Assembly: GCF_000204055.1 (NCBI RefSeq)
Contig: NW_006768776.1
Location: 599,810 to 663,809, forward strand
Direction of reading: 5' to 3'
Origin: Melampsora larici-populina 98AG31
Taxonomy: Eukaryota; Basidiomycota; Pucciniomycetes; Pucciniales; Melampsoraceae
Length of the DNA stretch: 64,000 nt
Position 1 is the stretch's first letter. Every line of letters starts with the position of its first letter. Positions 12,368 to 24,286 of the stretch are shown one piece after another. Below the pieces are notes generated by a model. That model was not told the origin of the DNA, made no database searches, and saw only the letters and a program-made list of their open reading frames with translations. The translations under genes were made by a program, and so were the position numbers.

Positions 12368-14084
12368 ATGTCCACTGCAAGTCCAGAGCCAGTGGATCTG
12401 TCTGAAGACAAGTGGCTTCCACCAGACAACGATATATCAAGTGTTTCCAGCAATTGTTCCAACAAATCCATGATTGATCATGATCTGCCTTCCAGCTCTA
12501 CTAGAAACAAATCAGCCAGCTCTTGCGCATCAGCTTGTTGGTCTATTCCCTCGGATTCTCCACCTGCCTCCTTCAGCCACTCACCCAAACTTGAAGAATT
12601 CACTACTGCAGGCAAAAGTGCTTTCAATGAAGATGAACAAGGACCTCACCTGCCGACCAAATATTGTAAGTGATATAGATATATCTTACATAGTGTTGCA
12701 TACAATTGTTGATGCTCTCTGATGCCACTTTCAGATCGACTCACACACTCATTAGCAGATACTAACCATAAACTCAAACTTGTGACCGAGGATTTGACAG
12801 TCTTATGGCAGGTTGTGAGACAAATTGTCAATGGTAAACCAACCCCCGCACCTCCCAAAAAACACAAGGAGGAAGGTCTACGGTAAGTGATCAAACTTCT
12901 TCCGCATTAAGATCAGCCAGGCTGACTGTGACCTTACAGGCTTGGATGTGACTACACATTGACACCCTCTCAGGGCTGATACATCATTCCACAAGACACT
13001 GCCAGCAACCGACAAGGATCAACAGGCTTGGAAGACTGATGTTGACCTTAAAAATCTTGAGCCACGTCTCTCAGCCAGCCCCTGACTCTGATGAGGACGG
13101 CCCATGCCATCCCAAAGCAACATCACAACAACTCCTCGTTATTCGGATCATGATGAGACAGGTGGGGGCATCAAGCTTCTGTCCCAACTTCTCCAAATCT
13201 CCATCTTCCACACAGAACAAGTGGTTGTGGGATCTAGCCTTTAGAATCTTTATCAAGCTGGTCAAGCGTGGTAAGTATCCCGGCGTGTCACTTGAAGAAA
13301 CGAACCTGAAAAGTCTCCGAAAACTTTTGAATACACGTGTATAATCAATCATGGAATGGTGTGTCTTCTCCCCCTCTCAACATGTACTCTCAAATTCTGA
13401 CCTGTTTGTCTGCAAACATTGGCTCAGGTATCAGCAAGACAATTGGAACCAGGCACACAAGAAGAGCGCTGCTAGCACAGTCCGAAGACTTTCTCAGCTA
13501 AGCTATGTGCAACATTTTGTCCTCAGTTCCTTCTCTAACATCTCCATGTGACTGATGAAAAACCTTTAACAGACCAAGAAACTGCGTGAACGTATTGTGC
13601 TGTCACAACAGTCTTTGTGGCCTCCTTTAGCCATCATCCAAGCGGCTTGCAGTGATGACAAGACAGATCATAAGGATTGTCAAGATAACAGCAAGCAACA
13701 ACAAACCATGTGTCACATCCAAAAGCTGATTTGATGCAGTTCTAAGTTGACAAACATCTTTATCCTGCTAGATTCATATAAATCAGGTCTAAACGCTAGT
13801 GTCCCTAAGCCCCAAAAGGTATCCTTGGTTTCCAACAATCTTCCTGATAACAATGATCAGAATTCTCCTTCAAGTAATGGACAACCTCCACGGCCTCGTC
13901 GCAGATGCTCAAATTCTCTGATTGCAGAAACTCCGGCCCCTGCTGGTCTTCCAATAGACTGTTACTCATCACAATATCTCAAATCATCCACTCCCTCTGA
14001 AAGGAGTGCACTTGAAATTGATAAGAAAGCTCTTCTTGCAGATATGCTTAGAATTGTCAAGTCGTTGGGCTTATTGATTGTATT
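12368..14084 (+). pseudogene. rust-type hypothetical family protein, broken
   Basis: An ATG at 12368 opens a Ser-rich exon ending at a GTAAGT (12666). A 69-bp intron joins in phase to 12735-12882 (LTHSLADTNHKLKLVTEDL, then a basic KKHKEEG). A second intron leads to an exon from 12940 that stops at TGA 12977-12979. Homology continues in other frames: NKWLWDLAFRIFIKLVKRGK near 13220, the DNWNQAHKKSAASTVRRL block near 13440, and GLPIDCYSSQYLKS near 13950. These blocks occur in this order in a family I recognise from rust and other basidiomycete genomes near transposons. Several stops and frame changes indicate a pseudogene. No biochemical function is known to me. Confidence 0.5.
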
Positions 14085-14534
14085 GTGAGTTAACAATTTG
14101 ACTATCATTAACCATAACTTAACAGTAAAATTTAACTATATACATGAATGTGTCATAAGTCTAGTTATTCAGAAAACAACCAAAACCTCCTTGTTGCTCC
14201 ATAGATACTAAGGCTACTGTTGACACATTCAGAGTCTTGAGAATCAAACCAGGACCATACATCATCCAGGCGCAGTGCTCCACAACCTCATCTAGTCGCA
14301 CCAACACACTCTCGGGTTTGTCCTATAATCTTAACTTCACTTGCATATTGGGGGCATCAAACTTTGCAAACAGATTGTATTGACTGGGAGACAGTGCACA
14401 AAAGGCTTGTACACATAGCCATGTATCTTTTATAAATTTATCTCCTTCTAAATATGGTGGTGTGAAAAGATAGAGTGAATTTGGCCAAACCAGTTGTGTC
14501 CTTGTAGTGAATTAAAGACAATAAAACTATCTTT
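14085..14534. other. AT-rich spacer, no gene seen
   Basis: Separates two convergent remnants: the plus-strand family gene ends at 14084 and the minus-strand transposase at 14535. No motif is seen. Confidence 0.4.
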
Positions 14535-16312
14535 TCAACTTACTCTGAAGCTTGAGAAGTTCACTTCTAAATGTGAGACTTGATTGTGAAATATTGCTTG
14601 TGCTGACACAGGAGCCAAGGCCAGAGAGTTTCCTTTTGACATTTCAGCCCACCGTTCTGGCATCACCCAAGTACAGTCATCTAGCCCTTGAGAATTCAAG
14701 TGCTTGGTCAAAGATTTCAAGATGATATGTTCAAGAGGTTCCATCTTTGAGTTTGACGCTTGCCTTCAAAGCTTTTCCAATGGCTGGTATAAATTCTCCA
14801 AACAGGCTATGTAAGGATGGAGAGCTTCAGGAAGCTTCTCATCTTTGAGGATTGCAGCCAGATCCCCGCCCAACAAAAATTCTTCATAAATGTCAATTCA
14901 AGTTCACATAATCATTTAAAATCACATAAAGTTCAGTGTTTGAGGAAAAGTTGAAAGACTACATGATGAGCTCACCAATATAATTATTATGAATTGCTTT
15001 AAGGATTTTCCCCATCAACCTTTTGTAGGGGAATGACCACCAAGAGCGGACTGGACCAGCTTATTTGAGACAGTTAGCTAAATGAATAGCCATGTGGTGG
15101 TTACAGGTAGGTTTACAGTGCTCAAAGAGCACAAATGAACTTTCAAGATATTGTTGAATATGATGGCGGTAGTATGAAATGATCAATGATGTCATCACAC
15201 GCTTTAGAGCCAGGTTGACTAGGGATACTAAGTGACAGAATTTCCTGAGTAATGAGGTGTCGATATGATCATGACCATACCAAATTGGAATCAGTATCAA
15301 AGGTAACTGAATGGTGAACAAATTTTGCCACTCATCAGCTTTTAGTTTTCCAAATGAAGCTTTACCCAAGACTGGAAGTGCATGTTTGATCCAGCTGGGG
15401 ATATGAATATCAAGAAGTAGTGCATTGATATCTTTCAACATTTGCACATCAAAGATTATTTGGTCAATAGGTGGGGGCTCCCACGTGCCATTCCACCCTT
15501 CTCCCAAAGGAATGAAATCATCATCACTTGAATCCGTATTATCTGAAAGCAAGAGATCATTTATGTTCTCATCATCATCTTCATCAACTGTTGCCACCGG
15601 AAACTCTGTGGATTTTGCTTGTGATTGTGGATTTGAATGCTCTGAAAGAAGATTCAATAATCCAGCAGTACTAATTGAGTCTGTCCTGCCTCCTTCATCT
15701 ACTATTTCTTTCATTGACCAGAACCGCCAACAGTGCCAAGCTAGTAGTCCAAGTAGAAGATTATGAATTGAGTCTACCACATGGTTGCTGACAATGTCCC
15801 AATACTCCAGATCTACTAAGACTGAATACCTTACGCCATGGGTTTTGAATATTTTTGCTCTTTCCTTAGCTGTTTCAGCATCTTGTGCTGAATACACCCA
15901 TTCTTTGTGTTGGCGAGTAGGACGTGGAGGCCAAGTTGAGAAATCAAATTTGCTTGCCTGCGCCTTTGTCAACAGACACATAGAGCAGAAGATGTTTGCA
16001 TTTGCACTTGGAAAGCCAAGGGATTGTTGTAATGCAGGTAGGTCAGCTATAAAGAGTAACAGAGCAACCCTGATGAGGCAACCTTTTTTGTGAGAATGAG
16101 TTTGTGATAGTCGTAGGCCAGGATTCCATAGACTTTGAAGTTGAGTTACAATTGGGTGTAAAACCCAGTTCATCTGCTCAAGAGATGGTTCTCATGGTCC
16201 TGGGACAACACCAACTAAGAAACCATTCTCCGGTTGATAACGGATCTTGAATGGTAGCGTAAGGCACACTAGCACAATGAATGCAATTGAGACATGGTGT
16301 CCGCTTTGCTTA

Positions 16313-16796
16313 CAGTAGACTCTGACATAACCAATACCCAAAAAATGGGGCTCAAAGCTATTGGTTTTGACAGAGTATCCTTTTTGTCAAATCTTTGGGA
16401 AAACCGATAGTGGTCAATTTGCAGGGCAATTATTGGGTTTGAGAAAGAATTTTATGAATTGTACGTAGTCAGGTGAGAAACAATGGATTGGGCATTATTT
16501 TCATGCAGGATGTTTCTAAAAGTTCATGATTTCAAATGCAAGTGAACATTCAGCAATGAAAAAACTGAGCAAGAAGTACTCAAACAACAAAAAACTGGTC
16601 AAATAAACCACGAAATTATCGGTTTTGCACCGATGTTGAGCCTGGGATTCCAAAAAGTCAGTATCAGTTATTGGGTTTGGCAGGTTTATCGGTTTTGAGA
16701 CCAATTTCCCTGCAAATAAATTTCATTTGATGAAAAAAGTATCGGTTTTTATAGAGTATTGGGTTTGACACATATCACTTATATCAGAGTCTACCG
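16313..16796. mobile_element. MITE with TA target duplication (Tc1/mariner- or pogo-like)
   Basis: It interrupts the Tnp2 pseudogene between codons for INPFGN and KQSGHH. The left end CAGTAGACTCTGACATAACC and the right end (inverted) CGGTAGACTCTGATATAAGT form a TIR of about 17-20 bp. TA flanks both sides (16311-16312, 16797-16798). Subterminal words such as TATCGGTTTT and GGTTTTGACAGAGTAT recur. No transposase is encoded. TIR style and TA duplication fit the Tc1/mariner-pogo group. Confidence 0.75.
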
Positions 16797-17667
16797 TATT
16801 ACCAAATGGATTTATTCCATCCACAAACATTGCAAAGCTAAGATTACCCCTCTGAGACGTAAACTGTTTCCCGTCTGGGCCGCAGAATGCTTTCCACATC
16901 TTTGCTTGATGGATATCGTGCACAGGCTCGTCAGGATTGAAAGGCTTGGCTGACTCTCCCAAAGACTTGTCAAGCAAAGACTCAATATCCAGGCGCAAGA
17001 GCAATTGTGCAATCCAGTTGTTGAGGCTCTGAAATGCATAGCGCCGTACAGCAAATTGATTGCCTCTGGAAAATTGTAACAAAGGCATGCCGCAGAGACT
17101 TTCGGTGAGATCAGGAGTATAGTTGGATGTGAGCTTCTCAGATAATTCAGTATCAGATTCTGTAGCATCCAGCGGACCCCCAGGAATGCTAGAGATTCTA
17201 TGGTTACATGTGGGTGGGGCACTTTCAAGAGGGTACAAAGCAAAGCACAATGGGCATCAATTCATATATATAAGAGCAGGGTGGATCTGTAGCCATCCAA
17301 AAACCGTCGCAATTGATTGTGGAATCTGGCCTATATTTTCATCACCATAAGGCAGAAGTTGAACTGGGGAGGAATTTGGTCTCAGCCTGTGCATTGATGA
17401 GAGTTCAATATTGGATCTTTGCACATCTAGAAGCCAAGAAGTTTTCTTCAATGATGCATGGCTAAATATATTCATGAGTGCTGCAGCCAATGCTGCATGC
17501 AAGTGTAAAGGGGTTGATGTAAGGACTTCTTATGTCCTCACTGAAGTACGTAATGGAAGGGAAGGAATTTGAAGTTATTGAATATCTATCAGGCGCGTTG
17601 GGACAATCAACACCACAAAGTGGTGGAAGAGGTTTCTAGAACCAAAGTATACAATGAATTATACAAA

Positions 17668-17890
17668 CCGACTCCAAGGAGACAATGACAAAGATCAGTC
17701 AAAGATCCTTAAGGAGGAAAAGGATAAATAAAGAGAAATACATGAAAGACGTACCTGACTCCAAGAAGACAATGACAAAGATCAGTCAAAGATCCTTAAG
17801 GAGGAAAAGGATAAATAAAGAGAAATACATGAAAGACGTACCTGACTCCAAGGAGACAATGACAAAGATCAGTCAAAGATCCTTAAGGAG
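17668..17890. repeat. 87-bp tandem repeat, about 2.6 copies
   Basis: Near-identical head-to-tail copies begin with GACTCCAAGGAGACAATGAC. Because 87 is divisible by 3, one plus-strand frame stays open through the array and gives a repeated 29-residue Lys/Arg-rich string. It lies between coding blocks of the minus-strand transposase, so that frame is not taken as a gene. Confidence 0.8.
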
Positions 17891-18737
17891 TCAGTTAGAG
17901 GTAGCATCATGGATGAAGAGATATAGAGGACTTAAGTCTTAGGTCTAAGGTATGTTAAGTAAGATAATTGGCCTTCTGTAATGACGAGTAACATGAGGTA
18001 TTACAGTTGATGAGATCTAAGCTGAATCCAAAGAATCGTGCTGTCAATATTGATGTTGGTAAGCACTTTGTCTGTTTGTGTGTATGAATCAATCATCAAG
18101 AACCAACATACCACAGCTGTAGGTCTGAATGTCAGATTCTTGTGTTGATTCTGTAGCAAGCGGTTCTTCTGACTTCTCAACACACTTGGTGGTATTCCAG
18201 TCATCAACGGAGATATTGGCTAACAGAAAAGGAGTTGATTGACCAATGGCAGCTAAAGACGAGCTGCCTGGTGTCAAGTCCAAAGGTCTGGTACCTGATG
18301 TTGTACTTGACCGATTGTTGAGGGGAGCCCGTTGTGCACTACCAGATGGTATTGAATGATCAATGATACCCAGACCTACTCTGTCAAGCTGTGATGCCAG
18401 ATTGTCCTGGCTTGTCTCATTGGTCTGAGGGCAAGAACCAAGCCAAGGTGGTGAGGGTAACTGATCGTGCCCAGCACTGGTGGCTACTTGAACTTGCTGA
18501 CGTAGTTCTGTCTGTTGATGGGCTTCAAATTCCTCTCAACTCTGCTCAACTCCTGGAAAGGCCTTCCCATCCGCGTCTATGTAACGGCCAGCGGAGCATT
18601 CATATGCTTGCCAAGTGCAGACATACCTTTGGGCGGAACAGGTAATCTTTTTGGGTGAAAGCATCTTAAAGGTTGAACTGAGAAGAATGAACTGAAGCTC
18701 AACAAGTTGGAACAAAAATGGCAATGGCAGGTATTGA

Positions 18738-19482
18738 CACTACAACAAATGACATCTTTACCCAGGGGTATAGAAAAGTAGTGTGGGCATAGAAAACTAT
18801 TGGTAGGGTACTTTTCTATACCAATAAACAATGCTTTTGATACACCTATGTACAATATTTGAGATTGAGAAATTGAGTATTTTCTTTGTGCTGACTCAGC
18901 TGTATGTATTGGGACCCACAGGCAGTGTTACAGTGCACAGAATCTCAATTTTCTGTTTTTTGATATTTTCACCCTAAAATACAATTCTATGCTGATACAA
19001 GAGATCTTCAACCATGTTCAGCATTCTGTGAAGATAATGTAGTTTTCCAAGGTGAAAAAAGATTACATTTAGTCTACAAAATGATTAATTCTGCATTAAT
19101 TCTGCATTATTCTGCATTAATTCTGCATTATCAATCATTTTGGTCATTAAATGCAATCATTTTGCACCTTGGAAAAATACATTATCTTTGCAGTGTATGC
19201 ACAATCTTACACAAATTGACAGACACTCTCTACATATGTACAATATGACTGATGGACCATGCTTTCCCATGGGACAAGACCCAAGAAGGGCTTTGATTCT
19301 AGATTCATATATACAGTCCTTGTGGTCATGTGAATATTTTCATCTGTGGGTATAGAACAGAATGGTTTGTCTAGGCATAGATGATACTATCTCTATGGAT
19401 ATAGAAAAGTACTTTACCCATAGTTTTCTATGCCCACACTACTTTTCTATACCCCTGGGTAAAGATGTCATTTGGTGTAGTG
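18738..19482. mobile_element. non-autonomous CACTA element, TSD TGA
   Basis: The 745-bp element starts CACTACAACAAATGACATCT and ends with the inverted CACTACACCAAATGACATCT. The terminal inverted repeats stay nearly identical for about 85 bp. The 3-bp flank TGA is present on both sides (18735-18737 and 19483-19485), as expected for CACTA elements. The interior has repeated TTCTGCATTAA words and a second, inner inverted repeat around CCAAGGTG...CACCTTGG. No coding capacity. It begins 70 bp upstream of the inferred start of the Tnp2 pseudogene, whose family mobilises this class. Confidence 0.9.
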
Positions 19483-19485
19483 TGA

Positions 19486-20148
19486 AGCTCTCTAGGTTAT
19501 GATATGATAAGATTGATGCATCAGGAATTTGTTATATGACTCAATTACTGGAGAATTGAAACATTTTTGAATGTCACATTGCCTCTTGCAAAAGACACTC
19601 ATTGCAAGACTGGTCCATGAGGAAGGTGCATGCTCTTTTAGAAAGGTTAGTCTGATGTGGTACATTAGTGAGAAGCCTTCACCCCTAATGGTTAGAAGAC
19701 CAAAAAAGCAAGGGGATGAATATACCAAAAGAGGTATCTTATGTCACTCATCATTGAGTAAGAAGGAACATGATATTGTTATATACAAAGGCTAATACGC
19801 TTGTGACTTCTAATTGTCCAACTTATTCCTTTCACTAATTTCACCATCATCTTATCATCATACACCTAACATTTCTGAATTTTCTAATTCACAAACATTA
19901 GAAACTAATTAGTTAACCAATATTTATTTTTGCTCAATTTACAAGTAGTATCACCTCACTGAATACTGATCATATAGTAAACAACAATGATAGTTTAGAC
20001 ACTAATAATTTGTTAACAAATCGTAACATCTTTCACTTAATTCATTTTCCTTCCCACACAACCTAGTTCTAACTTTAGCCGTTCCATCAATACATCCCAC
20101 ACTCATAAACTTCTACAGTAAAGAAACAAACCTCTAATTATAACCAGA
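19486..20148. other. AT-rich spacer / possible 5' leader
   Basis: AT-rich; no ORF that I trust. The last 150 bp before 20149 are pyrimidine- and A-rich, as in a fungal 5' leader, but no promoter element is clear. Confidence 0.35.
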
Positions 20149-20832
20149 ATGTCCAGTACCAAATCAAGAGCAATGAGAGCTAATAGAAGAGCCCAAGGGG
20201 AAATTATGCAAGAACAGAATGCAGTACCAGCAGAATCTTCCATTGACGGAGTAGATTTACCCCCAGACAAAGAACAGGAAGTAGGAGAAGACTCTGATTC
20301 CGGTAGCAAACTAGAAGATCAAAGAGAAGCAGAAGCTCAAGACAAACAGAGAATCAAAGAAGACCAGAATCCTTTGAACAATCAACTCAACAAAGAAGAT
20401 TCACAACTAGAATACAAAGCAAATGAATCCAACCCTGAAGCCTTGGATGACCCCGCTCAAGATTTCGTAGAGTCCCACAAGTCAGATCCTTCAGACAAAG
20501 GAAGTACATCTTTGAGCTCATTGGACTCAGAAGACAATACTGGAGATTCAGACGACTTGGGATCATCATACTCTTCAGAAGACTCAGACTCAGACCCTTC
20601 TACCCTGTCTTCTGGATCAGACTCTAGCTCAAACTCTTCAGAATCTGGCAACAGCTCTGAATCTTCCTCTCACAGAAAGAAAGAATCCAAAAGAAGGAAG
20701 AAGAAGTGCAAGAGTAAGTTTAAACAATCCTCCTTATTTCACACAACCACTCCAATAAAACTACATACCGTTAAGAAGCTTGCTGTTCAGCTAGAAACTC
20801 TTACCATCCAAAAATCCCCATCTCTTCTGTAA
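20149..20832 (+). CDS. acidic Ser-rich hypothetical protein, possibly a gag N-terminus
   Basis: A single 227-residue frame from an ATG with A at -3 (CAGAATGTCC). Residues 1-100 are Glu/Asp/Gln-rich. Residues 115-175 are a Ser/Asp/Glu low-complexity stretch, followed by a basic cluster (HRKKESKRRKKKCKSKFK) and a short ordered-looking tail that stops. The protein looks largely disordered. In rusts, acidic-then-basic leaders of this type occur at the start of retrotransposon gag proteins, so this may be a truncated gag. No retropepsin, zinc knuckle or RT follows, and no LTR pair was found around it. The first 20 kb hold no comparable frame. Confidence 0.4.
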   Translation: MSSTKSRAMRANRRAQGEIMQEQNAVPAESSIDGVDLPPDKEQEVGEDSDSGSKLEDQREAEAQDKQRIKEDQNPLNNQLNKEDSQLEYKANESNPEALDDPAQDFVESHKSDPSDKGSTSLSSLDSEDNTGDSDDLGSSYSSEDSDSDPSTLSSGSDSSSNSSESGNSSESSSHRKKESKRRKKKCKSKFKQSSLFHTTTPIKLHTVKKLAVQLETLTIQKSPSLL

Positions 20833-20877
20833 CACTTAGTATTATTTGCAAATGCTTGCTTTATCACCTGTAGCTTA

Positions 20878-20908
20878 CAGATGTCACAATGAAATACCGT
20901 GACATCTG
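20878..20908. repeat. 10-bp perfect inverted repeat (hairpin)
   Basis: CAGATGTCAC and GTGACATCTG are separated by 11 bp, 46 bp after the stop of the acidic ORF. It could act as a hairpin in the transcript or be the end of a small element; nothing decides between these. Confidence 0.5.
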
Positions 20909-21204
20909 TGTAAAAGCATACGGCATCGTACCGTAGGCCTCATATTAGAAGACCCAGATGTCTGGTCAAACGGTTTCACCCATTCCCACTAATAATGTAC
21001 AAGCCAAACATACCTCATTTACACAACACCCCACAAACCCCCAAAGTCCGTTTCAGACGTGTCTGCTCCATCCACCCAATGGCACACACATCTAATACCC
21101 CATTCCCACATTCCCACAAGCTGCTCCGTAGCAGCAAGTGTCCCCCATTCACACAATCACATCTGGGTCGTTTCAAAACAACAAGTCAACTCTAACACTC
21201 ATTT

Positions 21205-21729
21205 GGTGGGTGCAAGCTTGAGAAAAATTATGCGCCCGGAGGGGTCAGGCGCGCCCTCATTTTGGCTGGGGGTGCAAGAGGGCGCAGGAGGCGTGAAAAA
21301 AGGACAAAAATGGGCCAAGTTTTTGATGATGCTTTTTCAGCCACATCTTCTACATCCCATAGAAAAATAATAATCTCATATCAACACCCTATATACAAAT
21401 TCAACAGCAATAGTTGTACAACAATCAAACAAATCAAAAAAAATCAATGAACATGTGTTGCTATCAATGTAGTCCAAAATTTTGTTGCTGGGGTAACTTT
21501 CAATCCAGACTGTAAATGGTTCCATGAGTGGAAGAATATGGTGTGGGGTTGCACCCATAACACACATTGCTTGGCTTGAGATGATTTGAAGGTGGAAGAA
21601 GACTGATTTCAGCAGAAAACCTTGTAGATCACATGCTTGGGTCCATGGGCGCGCCCACTCACATTCAAACCAAAAAAGACGCGCCGGCGCCAGGCGCATA
21701 CCGGGCGTCAAAATCGGGCCGCGCCCACC
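21205..21729. mobile_element. candidate GC-rich-ended TIR element
   Basis: A 525-bp AT-rich core is bounded by GC-rich ends in an AT-rich neighbourhood. The left end reads GGTGGGTGCAAGC and the right end (inverted) GGTGGGCGCGGCCC. Both then contain GCGCC/GGCGCG-rich stretches over about 85 bp, imperfectly matched. No clear target duplication. Sequences just outside both ends (21060-21200 and 21740-21880) are also similar to each other in direct orientation (TAGCAGCAAGTGT, CATTTCAAAACAA), which may reflect an older duplication. Confidence 0.35.
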
Positions 21730-22437
21730 ACATGATCTAACACACATACCCACCACATTCCCTCATACCTGCATTCCCACTGCCCATAGCAGCAAGTGTT
21801 TCACACTTCCACTTCCACATCCATATGTGTGTCATTTCAAAACAAGAAGTCATTTCTATCTCACACCTCCTCAAACCAACAACCCACATCACACTCATTC
21901 CATCCAGCAAAAAAAGATTGTTTGATTGTGAACAAACATAAGATGTACATACTCCTGTCAAATCAACTATGTTGAAATCATATGTCTCGACTTGAAAATT
22001 TTGATCACGATCAATCAAAATCAGCTTATCTCACAATTCAACATGGGCATCCAAATCATCTGACTACCGTTTGATCACAAACAAACAGAATGAGTACATA
22101 CTCCGTGTAAAATCAACCACATTGAAATTACATTTCTCATTCTAGAATTTTGATCATCATGTTTGATCATAACAACATACTACTACAGCTGAAAAGCACA
22201 TGACCAAACTTTGTCAAACAAGTGGAGTCGTGGTCGTGGACTAAGACACACGGCTGACAGCAGATCAAATCAAACCACTGAACCAATGTAAATGAAATGA
22301 AATCTAACTGTCATTACACCCAACATCCTACTTTGGTAGCTTTCATTGTTCCAACAACAATCTTTAAGTCATTTTTCCAAAAAGGTAACACTATCAAACT
22401 AATGGCAAATTACATCGTTTTGACAAGATTATTCTAA
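21730..22437. repeat. spacer with a diverged direct duplication
   Basis: Two copies at about 21921-22015 and 22066-22165 share GTTTGATTGTGAACAAACA / GTTTGATCACAAACAAACA, then GTACATACTCC, AAATCAAC, TTGAAAT and AATTTTGATCA in order. The rest is AT-rich with no gene. Confidence 0.45.
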
Positions 22438-24286
22438 CTAACTATTGGACACAGTGGCATTCTCCCCCACATTGACGACTACTTCATTCTCTACCTCATT
22501 GTCACCTTCACAACATCCAGCAACATCTCCACCAACTGCCGTAAGCACTTCACTAGAATGATTTGTGAGTAACTTCACCTTGAACTTCCCTGTGTTGATA
22601 TCGTCTATCCACTGACGCCGGGCCTTTGCGTTCATTCCTGTGAATCCCTTGAGAAAATCCACTTCAAGCAGACTTGAATCTTGGGTGCGTTCAATGCCAA
22701 CTGGGATTTTGCGCTCTTTCAAAGCGCCAATTGGATCAGCCACCTTGGGAAAACTCTTCTCATGACTGACTTCAGCTACATGTCAGGAGGTCACAAGTCA
22801 GCTGACTATACACAGACTATACACAAATAAAATAAACCTTGGTTGTATACATACCCAATAATCAATTCAACATGTCACTCAACGTCTTCTTATCCGTGTC
22901 GGATTTGTTGTTTGACGCTTTGTGAGTAACAGAAGGTGTGTTTTTTGCTGCTGCAACCAAATTGACTTGGTCAATTGTACTTCCACTTTGACCAAAAAGG
23001 GGGAAATCATATTTGAGTTGTGCCTTTGTTTCGACCCAAGTAGACATCTCATCCCAAGATGTACATTCTCTACACCAACCTCCACCAGATGAACTGCTGC
23101 TACATGCAATTATGTAATATTCAAGTCCCACAAGGTGGTGGTATTGGGCAAGCTACAAAAGTGCATCAATGTACAATAGATACATGAAGCAATCAAAGAC
23201 CAGTACTCACTTCTTGCGCTATCTTTTCCATACATTGAAGAGATTGTTTCTCTTGTTTTTGACAAGATGCCAAGGGTGTATTCAATTTGCGATCCCTTTC
23301 CACTTTTTTCGTATCGACCAGCTTCTCATAAATGGGGCAATATAGAAGCTCCTCTTCCTCCTTAAGCTTTGGGACCTCAGGTACTAGAATAGAACTGTCA
23401 CCAAACATATTGCTATTATCAGTGATGGTGATTGAAGAGTAGTCTGGGTATCCTCCAAGAGCGTAGAAGACACGGGATGTAAACACAGCATATTAGTCAT
23501 CAGTCAGGGATTGATAAGCAGTTGAATTGGCTTGATTTTGGTGTGTCATTATACCACTGGAATTAGGGTCTCCTCGTACAGGCACTGAAATGGTACCACA
23601 GTATGTCAGCTTACCATGTTTGTTGTGCATAATTTAGCAAAACCAACTAACTTGGATTGGCATTAGCCTCAATTGCAAAACTCGGCCAACGGTGCCACAG
23701 GTTTTCTCCGTGTGTCCCACGCATCAAGCCCCTGCAAAGAAAGAAAGCAAAATCAGGATATAAACTCATTGACTTCGGAATTTGGTAACTAGACATAGAA
23801 GGCCCACTTTAATTTCGTAATGTCCACACCGGAGACCATTGCAATCATGTGAATTGTATGGGCCAGGTCCTCAAGGACAGCCTGTCCTTCTGCAATGACG
23901 GCAGCGCTTAACTGATGATTCGCCAAGCGTTGTCGATTCAATTGTGCTTGAATTTGCCCGACAGGCCAGAATTTCTTGGCTGCATGATAGTTTTGCAAAG
24001 TAATATCAGAGAGGTTGAAATCGCTTTCATTGTGTGGTCCAGTGGTTCAATGGGGAAGTTGCTGTGTAGTAGATGGGGTTGTAATATGAGACACATTGGT
24101 GATAGTGGTATTCAAAGGCAAAGGAGGCTCATTGTCAGGCTCATCAAGATCGATCTCCTCCTGAGTCAGGTTGTCCTCCCGGCGGCAACGTTTAGCAGGG
24201 CGTTTAGAACCAGAGCGCATAGCTGGGGTTGTTGCCTTGGCTTGAGCCAAACGGGTCTCTTGTTGTGGTTGAGTTGTTGATGACAT
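22438..24286 (-). pseudogene. rust multigene-family protein with W-C-R-E motif, broken
   Basis: Exons on the minus strand run from an ATG at 24286 (Gln/Thr-rich, then basic KRPAKRCRRE). The next (about 23998-23789) includes AAKKFWPVGQIQAQL and SGVDITKLKWAFY. Then come GLMRGTHGENLWHRWPSF (near 23730), FTSRVFYALGGYPD (23480) and CPIYEKLVDTKKVERD. 23131-22862 reads GGGWCRECTSWDEMSTWV with LSDMLN. 22743-22438 reads ADPIGALKERKIPVGIERTQ. The block order matches a strongly expanded rust family of unknown function that I recognise by these motifs. An in-frame TAA precedes FTSRVF (near 23495), so the copy is probably dead. A paralogue is at 51323-54740. Confidence 0.55.

Larger units (their letters stand above)
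14535..18667 (-). pseudogene. Tnp2-family (CACTA) transposase, broken
   Basis: Read on the minus strand, the N-terminus (18667 downward) has Cys residues and YIDADGKAFPGVEQ, as in basidiomycete Tnp2 proteins. 17250-17100 has a CPLCFALYPLE zinc-type motif. 16900-16800 has QRGNLSFAMFVDGINPFGN. The largest uninterrupted block (16173-15061) has EPSLEQMNW, CSMCL, SNHVVDSIHNLLLGLLAWHC and GKLKADEWQNLFTIQLPLIL, all typical of the transposase domain. GPVRSWWSFPYKRLMGKI follows at about 15060-15000. Tnp2 proteins cut and paste CACTA/EnSpm elements. Defects: in-frame TGA at 18536-18538, 17254-17256 and 16192-16194, a 484-bp MITE (16313-16796) inside the coding region, and an 87-bp tandem repeat between coding blocks. 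Non-functional with high likelihood. Confidence 0.75.

Noticed and set aside
15425..16093. Two plus-strand frames of 102-113 residues
   Set aside because: They are antisense shadows of the Tnp2 coding region, which has clear family motifs on the minus strand.
17685..17942. Lys/Arg-rich repeated plus-strand frame
   Set aside because: Open only because the tandem unit (87 bp) is divisible by 3; no start context or homology, and it lies within the transposase remnant on the other strand.
18738..19482. The CACTA ends as the 5' terminus of the neighbouring Tnp2 element
   Set aside because: Both inverted ends and the TGA duplication lie within 745 bp, so this is a self-contained insertion; no matching right end was found near 14 kb.
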